From DASZUC01 sp035547775 (lineage in GTDB: Bacteria > Patescibacteriota > Saccharimonadia > Saccharimonadales > UBA4665), in contig DASZUC010000046.1 of NCBI GenBank assembly GCA_035547775.1, positions 1 to 20,050 of the forward strand: DNA of 20,050 nucleotides, written 5' to 3'. Below, piece by piece: positions 1 through 6,269 of this stretch. How positions within the stretch are numbered: the stretch's first letter is position 1; each line of letters opens with the position of its first letter. The translations under genes were made by a program, and so were the position numbers. The notes below the pieces were generated by a model. The model was not told the origin of the DNA. It ran no database searches and saw only the letters and a list, made by a program, of their open reading frames with translations.

Positions 1-747
1 TGGTGTGCCTGAGGTTTCGTTATTGGCGAAAATGTCGGAGACGTCAATATTCAGGGCGTTGGTGATGAAGTCGTCCACCTGATTGGCGGCGTCTTGGGCC
101 AGTTTGATAACCGGACAGAGGATCCAGCTGAGGCTGCCACCCTGGCAGTTCAATTCGTCGCTGTCACATTTGGCGTCACCGCCCGCGTCGGTATCACACG
201 TGGCGTTAGGATCATTTGAACAATCGGCGCCCGTATCGACATCAACACAGCCATGTATGCTATTGCCCAGCCCAGCTATGACGGGATTGCGGTCGACATT
301 ATTGGGGTTGCTGACGCTGACGGTGCCATTGAATTTGATACAGTTACCGGCAGCATTTTTGAGGCCAAGCACCAAACTAGTTGAGCTAATAGTTGGTGAG
401 GGGTCGATGCCGCTCGATGAGTATTCAAAAAGTCCATTACCCGAACCACACTTGGTGGCGCTCGAGGTGATATTGGTAAACTCGAAGCGCCCGTTTTGGT
501 ATTTATCAAAGCCGAAACCAACTACCGTACCGTCTTTAAACTTACAGCTAATGTTTGAGGCGGTGGTGAGGCTACAGTCAGGATTGCCGTAGTCGCTCTG
601 CTTGCTGATGGCGGCTGCGGCGGGGCTATGTACAAAACTAGTCGCCAGCGGAATAGCAAAGGTGACAATAAATAACAGAGATAAAACAGCAAAGCGGCTG
701 CGTTTCCCTAGGGCGATGTTTTTCATTTTGCGCGCAAATCGTTTCAT
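1..747 (-). CDS. Secreted Cys-rich protein, N-terminal part (runs off left edge)
   Basis: An uninterrupted minus-strand frame of 249 codons starts with ATG at 747 and stays open to base 1, so the C-terminus is outside the window. Residues 1-18 are basic (MKRFARKMK...), about 19-38 are hydrophobic and AAAA at 43-46 gives a signal-peptidase-like site, so the protein is exported. The mature part has many Cys and Asn/Ser, a Cys/Asp-rich stretch with CDTDAGGDAKCDSDELNC, then WILCPVIKLAQDA, which looks like the start of a membrane or amphipathic segment. A second in-frame ATG lies at 726. A GGTGG sits about 7 nt before the first ATG. It is divergent from the pilin array, and large secreted or membrane proteins of this sort commonly accompany pilin-like T4SS genes in Saccharibacteria. 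A role in that apparatus is only inferred, and no named family is recognised. Confidence 0.75.
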   Translation of the reverse strand, partial: MKRFARKMKNIALGKRSRFAVLSLLFIVTFAIPLATSFVHSPAAAAISKQSDYGNPDCSLTTASNISCKFKDGTVVGFGFDKYQNGRFEFTNITSSATKCGSGNGLFEYSSSGIDPSPTISSTSLVLGLKNAAGNCIKFNGTVSVSNPNNVDRNPVIAGLGNSIHGCVDVDTGADCSNDPNATCDTDAGGDAKCDSDELNCQGGSLSWILCPVIKLAQDAANQVDDFITNALNIDVSDIFANNETSGTP

Positions 748-775
748 GTTGCCCACCGGCAATTGTTATGCATCA

Positions 776-784
776 TATATAGCA
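776..784 (-). promoter_or_regulatory. Extended -10 promoter for the 747 gene
   Basis: On the minus strand TG-C-TATATA gives an extended -10 element, about 29 nt before the ATG. No good -35 was found at standard spacing. Confidence 0.4.
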
Positions 785-833
785 TAACCGGGACGACAAT
801 GATAGGCAAACTCAACCAACGGCGTTCGACGGG

Positions 834-862
834 TTGCGGAGGTCCGTTTTTCGGGGTATAGT
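834..862 (+). promoter_or_regulatory. Promoter of pilin array
   Basis: TTGCGG (834-839), a 17-bp spacer and TATAGT (857-862). The predicted transcription start is about 869, one base before the ATG at 870, so the first mRNA would be practically leaderless. The TTG at 834 should therefore not be read as a start codon. Confidence 0.65.
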
Positions 863-869
863 ACAGAAA

Positions 870-1400
870 ATGCTCAGAATAAATACGAAAAAACCATTTT
901 ATCTTGCTGTTGTGCTTACCCTGGCAGTTATTTTTGGGGTGACTGTGCGTCCGTCTGCAGCTTCAGCCGCTGCGGCGCAGTGTTTTACTGGATCGGGCAG
1001 TTCGTATACTTCGGTAGACTGTAGTACTGCCAAAGCTGCCGCCAAGGCCGAGAACCTCACGCTTGATAAGAACGAATGCTATTTATATGACTCTAGTGCC
1101 GATGCTGCTCACCAAGTTACCGTCATTGACTGTACCTCCACCAGTGGTAACTGCGCTAATCCTACTAGTTGTGACTTGGTTTCCAAGTACCTTAATCCGT
1201 TCGTGAAATTCCTGTCGGCCCTGGTTGGCATTATTGTGGTGATTGCTATTATTAGCGGTGCTATTCAATACTCTACCTCTGGTGGTGATCCTCAAAAAGC
1301 CGCCGCGGGGAAGAAACATATTACCAACGCCATCTTTGCCCTCGTAATTTACATCTTATTGGCTGCTATGCTCAACTTCTTAATTCCTGGAGGACTCTAG
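870..1400 (+). CDS. T4SS pilin-like protein 1 (VirB2/TrbC type)
   Basis: 176 residues. The start is ATG 870 (MLRINTKK), because the in-frame TTG at 834 is the -35 box. A basic N-terminus and hydrophobic segment (about residues 8-30, ending SAASAAAA) form a signal peptide. The mature Cys-containing region is followed by two membrane segments around a short loop with IQYSTSGGDPQKAAAGKK, the family hallmark (usually RYITSGGD). These small two-helix proteins resemble the T4SS pilin families (VirB2/TrbC-like) that are multicopy in Saccharibacteria. It is the longest of the six paralogues and has an extra Cys-rich N-terminal domain. It heads a tightly packed operon. Subunit function in a pilus or secretion channel is family-based inference. 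Confidence 0.8.
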   Translation: MLRINTKKPFYLAVVLTLAVIFGVTVRPSAASAAAAQCFTGSGSSYTSVDCSTAKAAAKAENLTLDKNECYLYDSSADAAHQVTVIDCTSTSGNCANPTSCDLVSKYLNPFVKFLSALVGIIVVIAIISGAIQYSTSGGDPQKAAAGKKHITNAIFALVIYILLAAMLNFLIPGGL

Positions 1401-1835
1401 ATGCTGTTCGCCCTACTCTCATTACCACTACGCTTGTTTGGCGCTGGTGCTGCTGCCCCGGCTGCTCAATGTAGTGATAAAACCTTTTTTGGCTTAGAGC
1501 CGTGGTATCACTATTTGACGCTTAAGCCGGACTCGGTGACCGGAGGCTGTAGCATTACCAACTTTAACGGTGGTGCCAAAAGTGTGCTCGGGGCGCATAG
1601 TCCTTTCTTGCTGATTGGATTAGCTGTTATTGACGACTTACTGCGCATCGCCGGATTAGCCGCAATTGGCTTCGTGATTTACGGCGGTATTCAGTACACC
1701 ACCAGCCAAGGTAGCCCGGATCAAACTGCCAAAGCCCAACAGACCATTATTAACGCTTTGGTCGGTGTGGCAATCAGTGTGGTGGCTGTGGCGCTGGTAG
1801 GCTTCCTCGGTAATAAGTTAGGCGGTACGAGCTAA
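1401..1835 (+). CDS. T4SS pilin-like protein 2
   Basis: 144 residues, starting directly after the TAG of the previous gene (TAGATG), with GGAGG about 8 nt upstream inside that gene, so it is translationally coupled. A short hydrophobic N-terminus (MLFALLSLPLRLFGAG...) could be a signal sequence or a helix. The C-terminal half has the family core: helix, then YGGIQYTTSQGSPDQTAKAQ, then helix (INALVGVAISVVAVALVGFL). The usual GGD is changed to QGSPD. It is probably an inner-membrane T4SS pilin-like subunit acting with its paralogues. A segment with PWYHYLTLKPDS in the extracytoplasmic part is specific to this copy. Confidence 0.75.
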   Translation: MLFALLSLPLRLFGAGAAAPAAQCSDKTFFGLEPWYHYLTLKPDSVTGGCSITNFNGGAKSVLGAHSPFLLIGLAVIDDLLRIAGLAAIGFVIYGGIQYTTSQGSPDQTAKAQQTIINALVGVAISVVAVALVGFLGNKLGGTS

Positions 1836-1836
1836 T

Positions 1837-2166
1837 ATGTGGTGGCAAACGCTCACAACTTACGTAGCAGCTGTGACTGAAAACGCGGCTTGCGGTAGCG
1901 ATACGACTGGTCCAATCGATACCTCTAGCCTGCCCCAAGCCTGTGCCGGTACCACCGAGCTCCACACAATTCTACAGATTGTTTTTGGTGTTATCGGAGC
2001 GCTGACCTTGTTATTTGTGACCATTTCGGGCTTTCGTTACATTACCTCGGCTGGCAATCCGCAGCAGGCGGCTCAGGCCAAGAATGCCCTGATCTATTCT
2101 TTAGTTGGCTTGGCGGTGTCTTTGACGGCCGAAGCGATCGTAACCTTTATTGTGGGGAATCTCTAA
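1837..2166 (+). CDS. T4SS pilin-like protein 3
   Basis: 109 residues, one base after the previous stop. No strong Shine-Dalgarno is visible, and coupling to upstream translation is likely. It lacks a clear signal peptide (MWWQTLTTYVAAVTENAACG), so the N-terminus may stay cytoplasmic or insert through the first conserved helix. The core is present: helix (LQIVFGVIGALTLLFVTISG), then FRYITSAGNPQQAAQAKNA, then helix. It is the shortest member. The second Gly of TSGGD is Ala and the Asp is Asn. The stop overlaps the next start (TAATG). Confidence 0.75.
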   Translation: MWWQTLTTYVAAVTENAACGSDTTGPIDTSSLPQACAGTTELHTILQIVFGVIGALTLLFVTISGFRYITSAGNPQQAAQAKNALIYSLVGLAVSLTAEAIVTFIVGNL

Positions 2167-2570
2167 TGTTAAGAAAACTAGCTCTCTCGCTGGCCACGCT
2201 CAGTGTGATGCTATTCGCAGCTCCGGCCATGGCCCATGCAGCTACAACCGCCAGTTTGTTTAGTGGCGCTTGTGGTGCCGGTAATACCGCTGGTTCGGCG
2301 GCTTGTGGTCCCGATGGTAAGGGGAATACGAACCCCTTATCTGGCAATGACGGCGTTATTATTAAGATTACGCGTATTATTGCCATCATTGCTGGTTCGG
2401 CGGCCATCATTGTGCTAATTGTGGCGGCTCTGAAATACATTACCGCTGGTGGCGACAGTAATGCGATTAGTGCTGCTCGCGGTACGATGATTAATGCCCT
2501 GGTTGGCATTGTCATTATTGTGTTGGCGCAAAGTATTATTGTGTATGTCGTTAAAAAGATTTCGAATTAA
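2166..2570 (+). CDS. T4SS pilin-like protein 4
   Basis: 134 residues, overlapping the previous stop by one base (TAATG). Signal peptide at residues 1-25 (MLRKLALSLATLSVMLFAAPAMAHA). A Cys/Gly-rich linker follows, then two membrane helices around LKYITAGGDSNAISAARG. The protein has the standard family layout and size. Operon position and coupling suggest it is made in step with copies 2, 3 and 5. The function (pilus or channel subunit) follows from the family and was not tested here. Confidence 0.8.
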   Translation: MLRKLALSLATLSVMLFAAPAMAHAATTASLFSGACGAGNTAGSAACGPDGKGNTNPLSGNDGVIIKITRIIAIIAGSAAIIVLIVAALKYITAGGDSNAISAARGTMINALVGIVIIVLAQSIIVYVVKKISN

Positions 2571-2579
2571 GGAGATTCT

Positions 2580-3008
2580 ATGAAGCAGCGACTAACCCTT
2601 CTAATGAATAGCGCAGCACTCCTGCTGGTCAGCCTATTTGGCAGCGTGATACTGACCACTGGCAGCGTTGCTGCAGCAGCCACCGACTGTAGTTCGGCTG
2701 GTGGGACTGATTCGGCCCAGGAAGTGCTTCAAGGCGTCGGTCAAGTTTCTAACGACTGTTCCGGTGACGGGGTCAAAAACATTACACAAACAGTTGTAGA
2801 GATCTTGAGTTACGTGGTTGGCATTGTGGCTATCATCATGGTTATTATTGCCGCCTTCCGCTACATCACCTCTGGTGGTGATAGTAATAAGACTGCCAGC
2901 GCTAAGAGTACTTTGATTTACGCTATGGTTGGTCTAGCTGTGGCTGCACTGGCTCAACTCCTAGTCCATACCGTACTTGGTGCGTCAGTAAAGGCGGCTG
3001 GTGGCTGA
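2580..3008 (+). CDS. T4SS pilin-like protein 5
   Basis: 142 residues. AAGGAG lies 5-6 nt before the ATG. Signal peptide about residues 1-33 (hydrophobic, ending VAAAA), a short Cys-containing region (two Cys about 22 residues apart), then two helices flanking FRYITSGGDSNKTASAKST. It is closely related to copy 6 in the whole C-terminal half (TLIYAxxGLxVxALAQLxVHxVLG), which indicates recent duplication. The last gene of the first transcription unit. Confidence 0.8.
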   Translation: MKQRLTLLMNSAALLLVSLFGSVILTTGSVAAAATDCSSAGGTDSAQEVLQGVGQVSNDCSGDGVKNITQTVVEILSYVVGIVAIIMVIIAAFRYITSGGDSNKTASAKSTLIYAMVGLAVAALAQLLVHTVLGASVKAAGG

Positions 3009-3023
3009 GTTATGCGGTGGTGG

Positions 3024-3052
3024 AAGGCCCTTCCCCTTGGGGTAACGGGCTT
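3024..3052 (+). other. Intergenic hairpin between pilin genes 5 and 6
   Basis: AAG..CCC..CCCC-TT-GGGG..GGG-CTT forms an imperfect stem. No T-run follows, so it is at best a weak terminator or RNA stability element. It touches the -35 box of the next promoter. Confidence 0.35.
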
Positions 3053-3079
3053 GCTATCACCAAATGAGTGTGCTATAAG
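3051..3079 (+). promoter_or_regulatory. Internal promoter for pilin gene 6
   Basis: TTGCTA (3051-3056), 17-bp spacer, TATAAG (3074-3079). The predicted leader is about 28 nt and carries AAAGG before the ATG at 3114. It allows the last pilin to be expressed independently of the operon. Confidence 0.6.
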
Positions 3080-3113
3080 TTTTATAAGCATAAGAAAAGA
3101 AAGGCTAAATCAA

Positions 3114-3569
3114 ATGATCAAAAAATTAAAGAACTTGTTAGCGCCCCTGCTGTTAACAGTGGCGATGAGTGTACCAACTATGGTTGCTCTGCCTATGACG
3201 GCTGGTATGGCCAGTGCTTGTAGCAGTGGTGTGGCTACCAATATTGCCAAAGGTGCGTCAGATGCTGCCGGTGGCTCAGATATCACCTGTAACGACGTGC
3301 AAAGCGGTGATGTTGAATCTTCAGTTAGCAAGATTGCCCAAGAAGTCGTGAAAGTCTTCTCGATTGTGGTTGGTGCCGCTTCAATCTTCATGATTGTCTA
3401 TGGCGGTTTCCGCTACATCACCTCTGGTGGTGACACCAACAAGGTTGGCAGTGCCAAGAACACTTTGATCTACGCTATCCTCGGTTTGGTGGTGGTCGCT
3501 CTGGCCCAGCTAATCGTGCACTTCGTGCTCGGTGCAGCTACCAGTAACACCAGTAGTCTTGGTCACTAG
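3114..3569 (+). CDS. T4SS pilin-like protein 6
   Basis: 151 residues from ATG 3114 (MIKKLKNLLAPLLLTVAM). The in-frame ATG at 3012 is rejected because the promoter lies between the two. Signal peptide about residues 1-33, Cys pair, then helix, YGGFRYITSGGDTNKVGSAKN, helix and a Ser/Thr/Asn tail ending LGH. It is the canonical form of the repeat and probably the main structural pilin of the set, since it has its own promoter, leader with Shine-Dalgarno, and a strong terminator. That inference on abundance is from signals only. Confidence 0.8.
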   Translation: MIKKLKNLLAPLLLTVAMSVPTMVALPMTAGMASACSSGVATNIAKGASDAAGGSDITCNDVQSGDVESSVSKIAQEVVKVFSIVVGAASIFMIVYGGFRYITSGGDTNKVGSAKNTLIYAILGLVVVALAQLIVHFVLGAATSNTSSLGH

Positions 3570-3586
3570 TCCTCGATTCGCTCTAT

Positions 3587-3618
3587 AAAAAAATCCCCCG
3601 ACAGTCGGGGGATTTTTT
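3587..3618. terminator. Bidirectional intrinsic terminator
   Basis: Near-perfect stem of A-run, TCCCCCGA / TCGGGGGA, T-run with a 3-nt loop (CAG). It serves pilin gene 6 on the plus strand and hsp20 on the minus strand, whose stop codon is 21 bases away. Confidence 0.9.
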
Positions 3619-3638
3619 GTGGAGGATGTACGTTCTAC

Positions 3639-4127
3639 TTAGAGAACTTGGATCTTCTTAACTGTATCTTGCTGAACTTTACCGAAGCTAATGGTCAGCA
3701 CGCCGTCCTTCAGAACGGCTTCAATCTCTTCTTCCTTAACTGGTACGGGGAGCGCAATGGTACGCGAGAATTCGCCCCAGTAGCACTCTTGGAGGAAGTA
3801 GTTTTCTACACCTTCTTCGGTGCCTGAGCTGAGGGTGCCGCGAACGGTTAGCTGGTTGTCAGAAATGCTAACATCCAAGTCACCCTTGTTCACACCAGCG
3901 GTGCGAGCTTTGACGACTAATTTGTCGCGAGTTTCATACACGTCGACGGCTAATTGGCCAGGAACGGCTTCTTCGTCATCCCATTCATCATCGACAGTTG
4001 GGTCTGCTGGAGCTGCAGCTGGTTGACCAGCGTCAACTGGAACGCCCAGATCATCATCCCCCAAAAAGGCGGCTGTTAATTCGTCTTCTTCGAGCAGCAA
4101 GTCATCATTGCGGCTTCTTCGCGCCAT
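3639..4127 (-). CDS. Small heat-shock protein, Hsp20 family
   Basis: 162 residues. ATG 4127 (MARRSRNDDLL) is chosen because GGAGGAT lies 8 nt upstream. The in-frame GTG at 4142 would place that ribosome site inside the coding region. Residues about 1-55 form an acidic, disordered N-terminal arm (LLLEEDELTAAFLGDDD, then Ala/Pro/Asp-rich). The alpha-crystallin domain follows (GQLAVDVYETRDKLVVKAR ... GVNKGDLDVSISDNQLTVRG ... GVLTISFGK), with the A-x-x-x-G-V-L-x-I type motif as DGVLTIS. The C-terminus has an I-x-V anchor (KKIQVL). It is an ATP-independent holdase that forms cytoplasmic oligomers. It is transcribed as a single gene, convergent with the pilins. The leader may be thermosensitive (separate entry). 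Confidence 0.9.
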   Translation of the reverse strand: MARRSRNDDLLLEEDELTAAFLGDDDLGVPVDAGQPAAAPADPTVDDEWDDEEAVPGQLAVDVYETRDKLVVKARTAGVNKGDLDVSISDNQLTVRGTLSSGTEEGVENYFLQECYWGEFSRTIALPVPVKEEEIEAVLKDGVLTISFGKVQQDTVKKIQVL

Positions 4128-4133
4128 GTTGTT

Positions 4134-4168
4134 ATCCTCCACGTACCGGACTGCTTTAAGCGAAAAAT
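4134..4168 (-). promoter_or_regulatory. Possible FourU-type RNA thermometer over hsp20 Shine-Dalgarno
   Basis: In the hsp20 leader AUUUUUC (bases 4168-4162) can pair along its whole length with GGAGGAU (4140-4134), the ribosome site, using G-U wobbles. FourU thermometers pair a U-run with AGGA in this way. This is structural inference only, with no folding calculation. Confidence 0.35.
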
Positions 4169-4203
4169 GCGACAGCCGGAAATTAAATATAAATTAAGAC
4201 AGC

Positions 4204-4232
4204 TTGCATTTTTATGTTAGTAGCAGTATAGC
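4204..4232 (+). promoter_or_regulatory. Possible comF promoter
   Basis: TTGCAT, 17-bp spacer, TATAGC. The ATG is about 60 nt downstream. Alternatively TAAACA at 4282-4287 stands at the leaderless distance from ATG 4294. Neither is strong. Nothing else is seen between 4169 and 4293. Confidence 0.35.
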
Positions 4233-4293
4233 TGAGCGAGTAAGGGGCACGCAACGGGTACGCCACTTATTTACAACACATTAAACACAACGA

Positions 4294-4956
4294 ATGCTGT
4301 ATTTGCTCGATCGACTCTTAGCCTGGGTAGCTCCTCACGAATGTGTGGGCTGTGGTAGCGAAGGTGCTCTTCTCTGTTCGGGGTGTCGACAAACGTTGTC
4401 GCCAGTACCTGAGCGTTGTTATCGGTGCCATCGGCTCTCGCCCGGTTTTCGCACTTGTCGGAGCTGTCGCAGTAGTAGTCAGCTGACAGCGGTGATGGTG
4501 GTCACTACTTATGAAGGTATAGCCAAAGAGCTCATTTGGCGCTTAAAGTTTGCGGGGGCCGTGGCGGCAGCTCAAGATATGGCTGCGACGGTGTCTCTAG
4601 TGGGCCTCAGTCCGATGGCTGTGTTTGTGGCGGTGCCCAGTAGCAGTGATCGATATCGCCAAAGAGGTTACAACCAGGCTGAGTTACTCATGCGGGCCTG
4701 GCAAAAGGACTTGCCACTGGCGACGATGTATCCTCTGACACGAGTAGGTCATCAGCATCAACTAGGAGCTGGTCGCCAGCAGCGACTACATCAGTTACGC
4801 ACTGCTTTTAGAGTTCGCTCCGAGAGTGTTCAGGGAGCACATATTATCTTGGTTGATGATGTGCTGACCACGGGAGCCACGCTTGAGGCGGCTGCCGCTG
4901 CTTTGCGCCAAGCGGGTGCGGTCCGGATTGACGCTTTAGTCTTTGCTCAAGCCTGA
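4294..4956 (+). CDS. comF: ComF family phosphoribosyltransferase-like protein
   Basis: 220 residues, normal for the family. The N-terminal zinc-binding part has four CxxC pairs (C17/C20, C28/C31, C42/C45, C55/C58). A type I phosphoribosyltransferase fold follows, with VPSSSDRYRQRGYNQAE and the PRPP-binding loop ILVDDVLTTGATLE at about 185-198. ComF proteins are needed for uptake of single-stranded DNA in natural competence and interact with PriA and the translocation machinery in other bacteria. Here the gene stands alone, with no comEC or pil genes next to it. The stop is TGA, which supports standard decoding of TGA. The downstream tRNA promoter begins 4 bases after the stop. Confidence 0.9.
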   Translation: MLYLLDRLLAWVAPHECVGCGSEGALLCSGCRQTLSPVPERCYRCHRLSPGFRTCRSCRSSSQLTAVMVVTTYEGIAKELIWRLKFAGAVAAAQDMAATVSLVGLSPMAVFVAVPSSSDRYRQRGYNQAELLMRAWQKDLPLATMYPLTRVGHQHQLGAGRQQRLHQLRTAFRVRSESVQGAHIILVDDVLTTGATLEAAAAALRQAGAVRIDALVFAQA

Positions 4957-4959
4957 TAG

Positions 4960-4988
4960 TTGAGTATCAGGGGCGGACAGCGTATAAT
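4960..4988 (+). promoter_or_regulatory. Promoter of tRNA-Ser(TGA)
   Basis: TTGAGT (4960-4965), 17-bp spacer, TATAAT (4983-4988), 11 nt before the mature tRNA 5' end. Close to consensus. Confidence 0.8.
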
Positions 4989-4999
4989 ACCCCCGTTAC

Positions 5000-5089
5000 G
5001 GAAGGGTGTCCGAGTGGTCGATGGAAACGGTCTTGAAAACCGTCGTGCCGGCAACGGTACCGTGGGTTCGAATCCCACCCCTTCCGCCA
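5000..5089 (+). tRNA. tRNA-Ser (anticodon TGA), CCA encoded
   Basis: Acceptor GGAAGGG (5000-5006) pairs with CCCTTCC (5079-5085), followed by discriminator G and CCA. The anticodon stem is ACGGT/ACCGT with loop CTTGAAA and anticodon TGA at 5034-5036. There is a long variable arm typical of class II tRNAs, and a T-arm GTGGG-TTCGAAT-CCCAC. It reads UCN (mainly UCA) codons. Confidence 0.95.
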
Positions 5090-5262
5090 TTCTCCGTTGC
5101 TCCGGAATCACGGAGCTATGGAGAATGTCTGGGTGTGTGCGTGAATGCACCTGGGTTCGGCGTACGAGGAACGGAGATAGAAACCTGCAAGCAGTTTTCT
5201 ATCGAGTACCGCAGGAAGGAGTGTGGCGCAGCCACGCGATATCCCACCCCTTCCGCCAGATT
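5090..5262 (+). ncRNA. Unidentified structured RNA downstream of tRNA-Ser(TGA)
   Basis: The stretch begins with a two-tier hairpin (CATTCTCC 5088-5095 with GGAGAATG 5120-5127; GCTCCG with CGGAGC) that starts inside the tRNA CCA. GGGTTCGG follows at 5153, then GAGGA, a stem AGATAG/CTATC, CGAG, CCGCAG, a hairpin (GTGGC-GCA-GCCAC) and TATCCCACCCC. The same order of motifs recurs after tRNA-Ser(GCT), with different bases in the stems. The last 18 bases (5241-5258) repeat the tRNA 3' end exactly. I do not recognise the RNA class. It could be a processed tRNA-cotranscribed RNA, or a remnant of an element integrated at the tRNA. Confidence 0.45.
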
Positions 5263-5265
5263 TTT
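5214..5265 (+). terminator. Possible intrinsic terminator of tRNA-Ser(TGA) unit
   Basis: GGAAGG (5214-5219) pairs with CCTTCC (5249-5254), with further pairs inside (GTG/CAC and GTGGC/GCCAC), followed by GCCAGATTTTT. The stem's 3' strand is the duplicated tRNA 3' sequence. Confidence 0.4.
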
Positions 5266-5292
5266 GCACCTAGCCCAAGTTGGTAGAAAGTC

Positions 5293-5301
5293 TGATAAAA
5301 T
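5293..5301 (+). promoter_or_regulatory. Extended -10 promoter of tRNA-Ser(GCT)
   Basis: TG-A-TAAAAT, within TCTGATAAAAT. The same 11-mer serves the island operon promoter at 16766 (minus strand). Confidence 0.6.
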
Positions 5302-5329
5302 AGTACGGTCTCAGCCGATGATCTGTTAC

Positions 5330-5422
5330 GGAGAGGTACCCAAGTGGCTGAAGGGGACGGTTTGCTAAATCGTTAGTGGGGCGCAAGTTCCAGCGAGGGT
5401 TCGAATCCCTCCCTCTCCGCCA
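5330..5422 (+). tRNA. tRNA-Ser (anticodon GCT), CCA encoded
   Basis: Acceptor GGAGAGG/CCTCTCC with discriminator G and CCA (5420-5422). The anticodon loop is TTGCTAA with GCT at 5364-5366. Class II variable arm. The T-arm is GAGGG-TTCGAAT-CCCTC. Reads AGC/AGU. Confidence 0.95.
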
Positions 5423-5590
5423 ATCTGTGGTGTTCTGTCGAAGACAGGACAACAAAGATTGGTAAAGTGCGAGGGCTACTAGAAGCCTAATGCGTAGTAA
5501 TTAGGGTTCGGTGGAGTGAGGATGCGGGCAGGTGTTTACACCGAGCACGCCGCAGCGGAAAAGGCCGAAGGCCGCTATCCCTCCCCTAGA
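5423..5590 (+). ncRNA. Unidentified structured RNA downstream of tRNA-Ser(GCT)
   Basis: It opens with a two-tier hairpin that starts at the tRNA CCA (CCAATCT 5420-5426 with AGATTGG 5456-5462; GTTCTGTC with GACAGGAC, loop GAA). Then come small stems GGCT/AGCC and CTAAT/ATTAG, GGGTTCGG (5504-5511), GAGGA, the stem GGTGT-TT-ACACC, CGAG, CCGCAG, the hairpin AGGCC-GAA-GGCC and CTATCCCTCCCC. The motif order matches the RNA after tRNA-Ser(TGA). The final CCCTC/CCCAC difference follows the T-stem of the preceding tRNA in each case. No protein frame is evident. Function unknown. Confidence 0.45.
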
Positions 5591-5627
5591 GAAATATGTG
5601 AATTCATGCTGCGTGATATTCCGGCTT

Positions 5628-5657
5628 TTGCGAGTAGTCCATCACCTGCGTTACAAT
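5628..5657 (+). promoter_or_regulatory. Leaderless promoter for the 5665 gene
   Basis: TTGCGA, 18-bp spacer, TACAAT (5652-5657). The ATG is at 5665, so the leader is 0-1 nt. TACAATAGCGCT recurs unchanged before the gene at 18660. Confidence 0.65.
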
Positions 5658-5664
5658 AGCGCTT

Positions 5665-6216
5665 ATGGCAGATGAAAATGTGGCTGCGCAGGAGACAACA
5701 CCGAATTCCTTCGAAGACGCCTCGATTAGCGATCAATTAGCTCACGCATCCGAAAATACGGAGACTATCTCCTGGACGGCTTCGGAGTTTGTGGCCCATC
5801 AAAAATCGGCCGGCTGGTACAGCCTATTGTTTGTGGCAGCTTTGGTCTTGGCAGCCCTCGCCTTTTTACTGACGAAAGATTATATTACCCCTGTTATCGT
5901 GATGTTTGTAGCGATTATATTTGGCCTGGCTGCAGCTCGTCAGCCTCGAGAATTGCCCTACCAACTAGATGGCCATGGCCTAACGATCGGGCAGAGATTT
6001 TATAGTTATACGTCGTTTCGTTCATTTGCGGTTGTAGCTGAAGGTGCCTTTTCGAGCATTACCTTTATGCCACTGAAGCGCTTTGCACCACTGACCAGCA
6101 TTTACTTTGCTCCCGAAGATGAAGAGAAGATTGTAAAGCTACTAGCTGACCGCTTGCCGATGACTGAGCATCACCTCGACGCCGTCGATCGCATGCTGCG
6201 GCGCATTCGTTTTTAG
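5665..6216 (+). CDS. Two-helix membrane protein with PH-like C-terminal domain
   Basis: 183 residues. The acidic N-terminal 50 residues look disordered and cytoplasmic. Two close membrane helices at about 52-70 and 76-93 (WYSLLFVAALVLAALAFLLT, then ITPVIVMFVAIIFGLAAA) form a hairpin. The C-terminal 90 residues (YQLDGHGLTIGQRFYSYTSFRSFAVV ... YFAPEDEEKIVKLLADRLPM) have the strand pattern of bacterial PH-like domains that follow such helix pairs. The family is common in CPR genomes and uncharacterised. Leaderless start. Ends in a terminator 3 bases on. Confidence 0.7.
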   Translation: MADENVAAQETTPNSFEDASISDQLAHASENTETISWTASEFVAHQKSAGWYSLLFVAALVLAALAFLLTKDYITPVIVMFVAIIFGLAAARQPRELPYQLDGHGLTIGQRFYSYTSFRSFAVVAEGAFSSITFMPLKRFAPLTSIYFAPEDEEKIVKLLADRLPMTEHHLDAVDRMLRRIRF

Positions 6217-6218
6217 TC

Positions 6219-6252
6219 AAAAAACCGTCCCCAGGGTAGTGAGGACGGTTTT
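6219..6252. terminator. Intrinsic terminator
   Basis: AAAACCGTCC (6221-6230) pairs perfectly with GGACGGTTTT (6243-6252). The A- and T-ends make it usable from both sides, also for the small minus-strand gene ending at 6270. Confidence 0.9.
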
Positions 6253-6269
6253 GAGGTGTCAAAGGCGGA

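Noticed and set aside
83..592. Plus-strand open frame of 169 codons
   Set aside because: It is the antisense shadow of the minus-strand signal-peptide protein, whose frame is open from 747 to base 1 and has sensible composition.
4128..4293. CIRCE or HAIR operator upstream of hsp20
   Set aside because: No TTAGCACTC/GAGTGCTAA or CTTGAGT/ACTCAAG inverted repeats are present.
5072..5258. 18-bp duplication of the tRNA-Ser(TGA) 3' end as attL/attR of an integrated element
   Set aside because: Only about 150 bases lie between the copies and there is no integrase. The second copy also forms a terminator-like stem, so a functional RNA explanation is at least as good. Kept only as an alternative.
4947..5455. 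Overlapping frames across the two tRNA-Ser genes (for example with GVGFEPTVPLPARR or RRGRDSNPR)
   Set aside because: These peptides are the well-known false translations of tRNA-Ser genes and their complements. The tRNAs explain the sequence.
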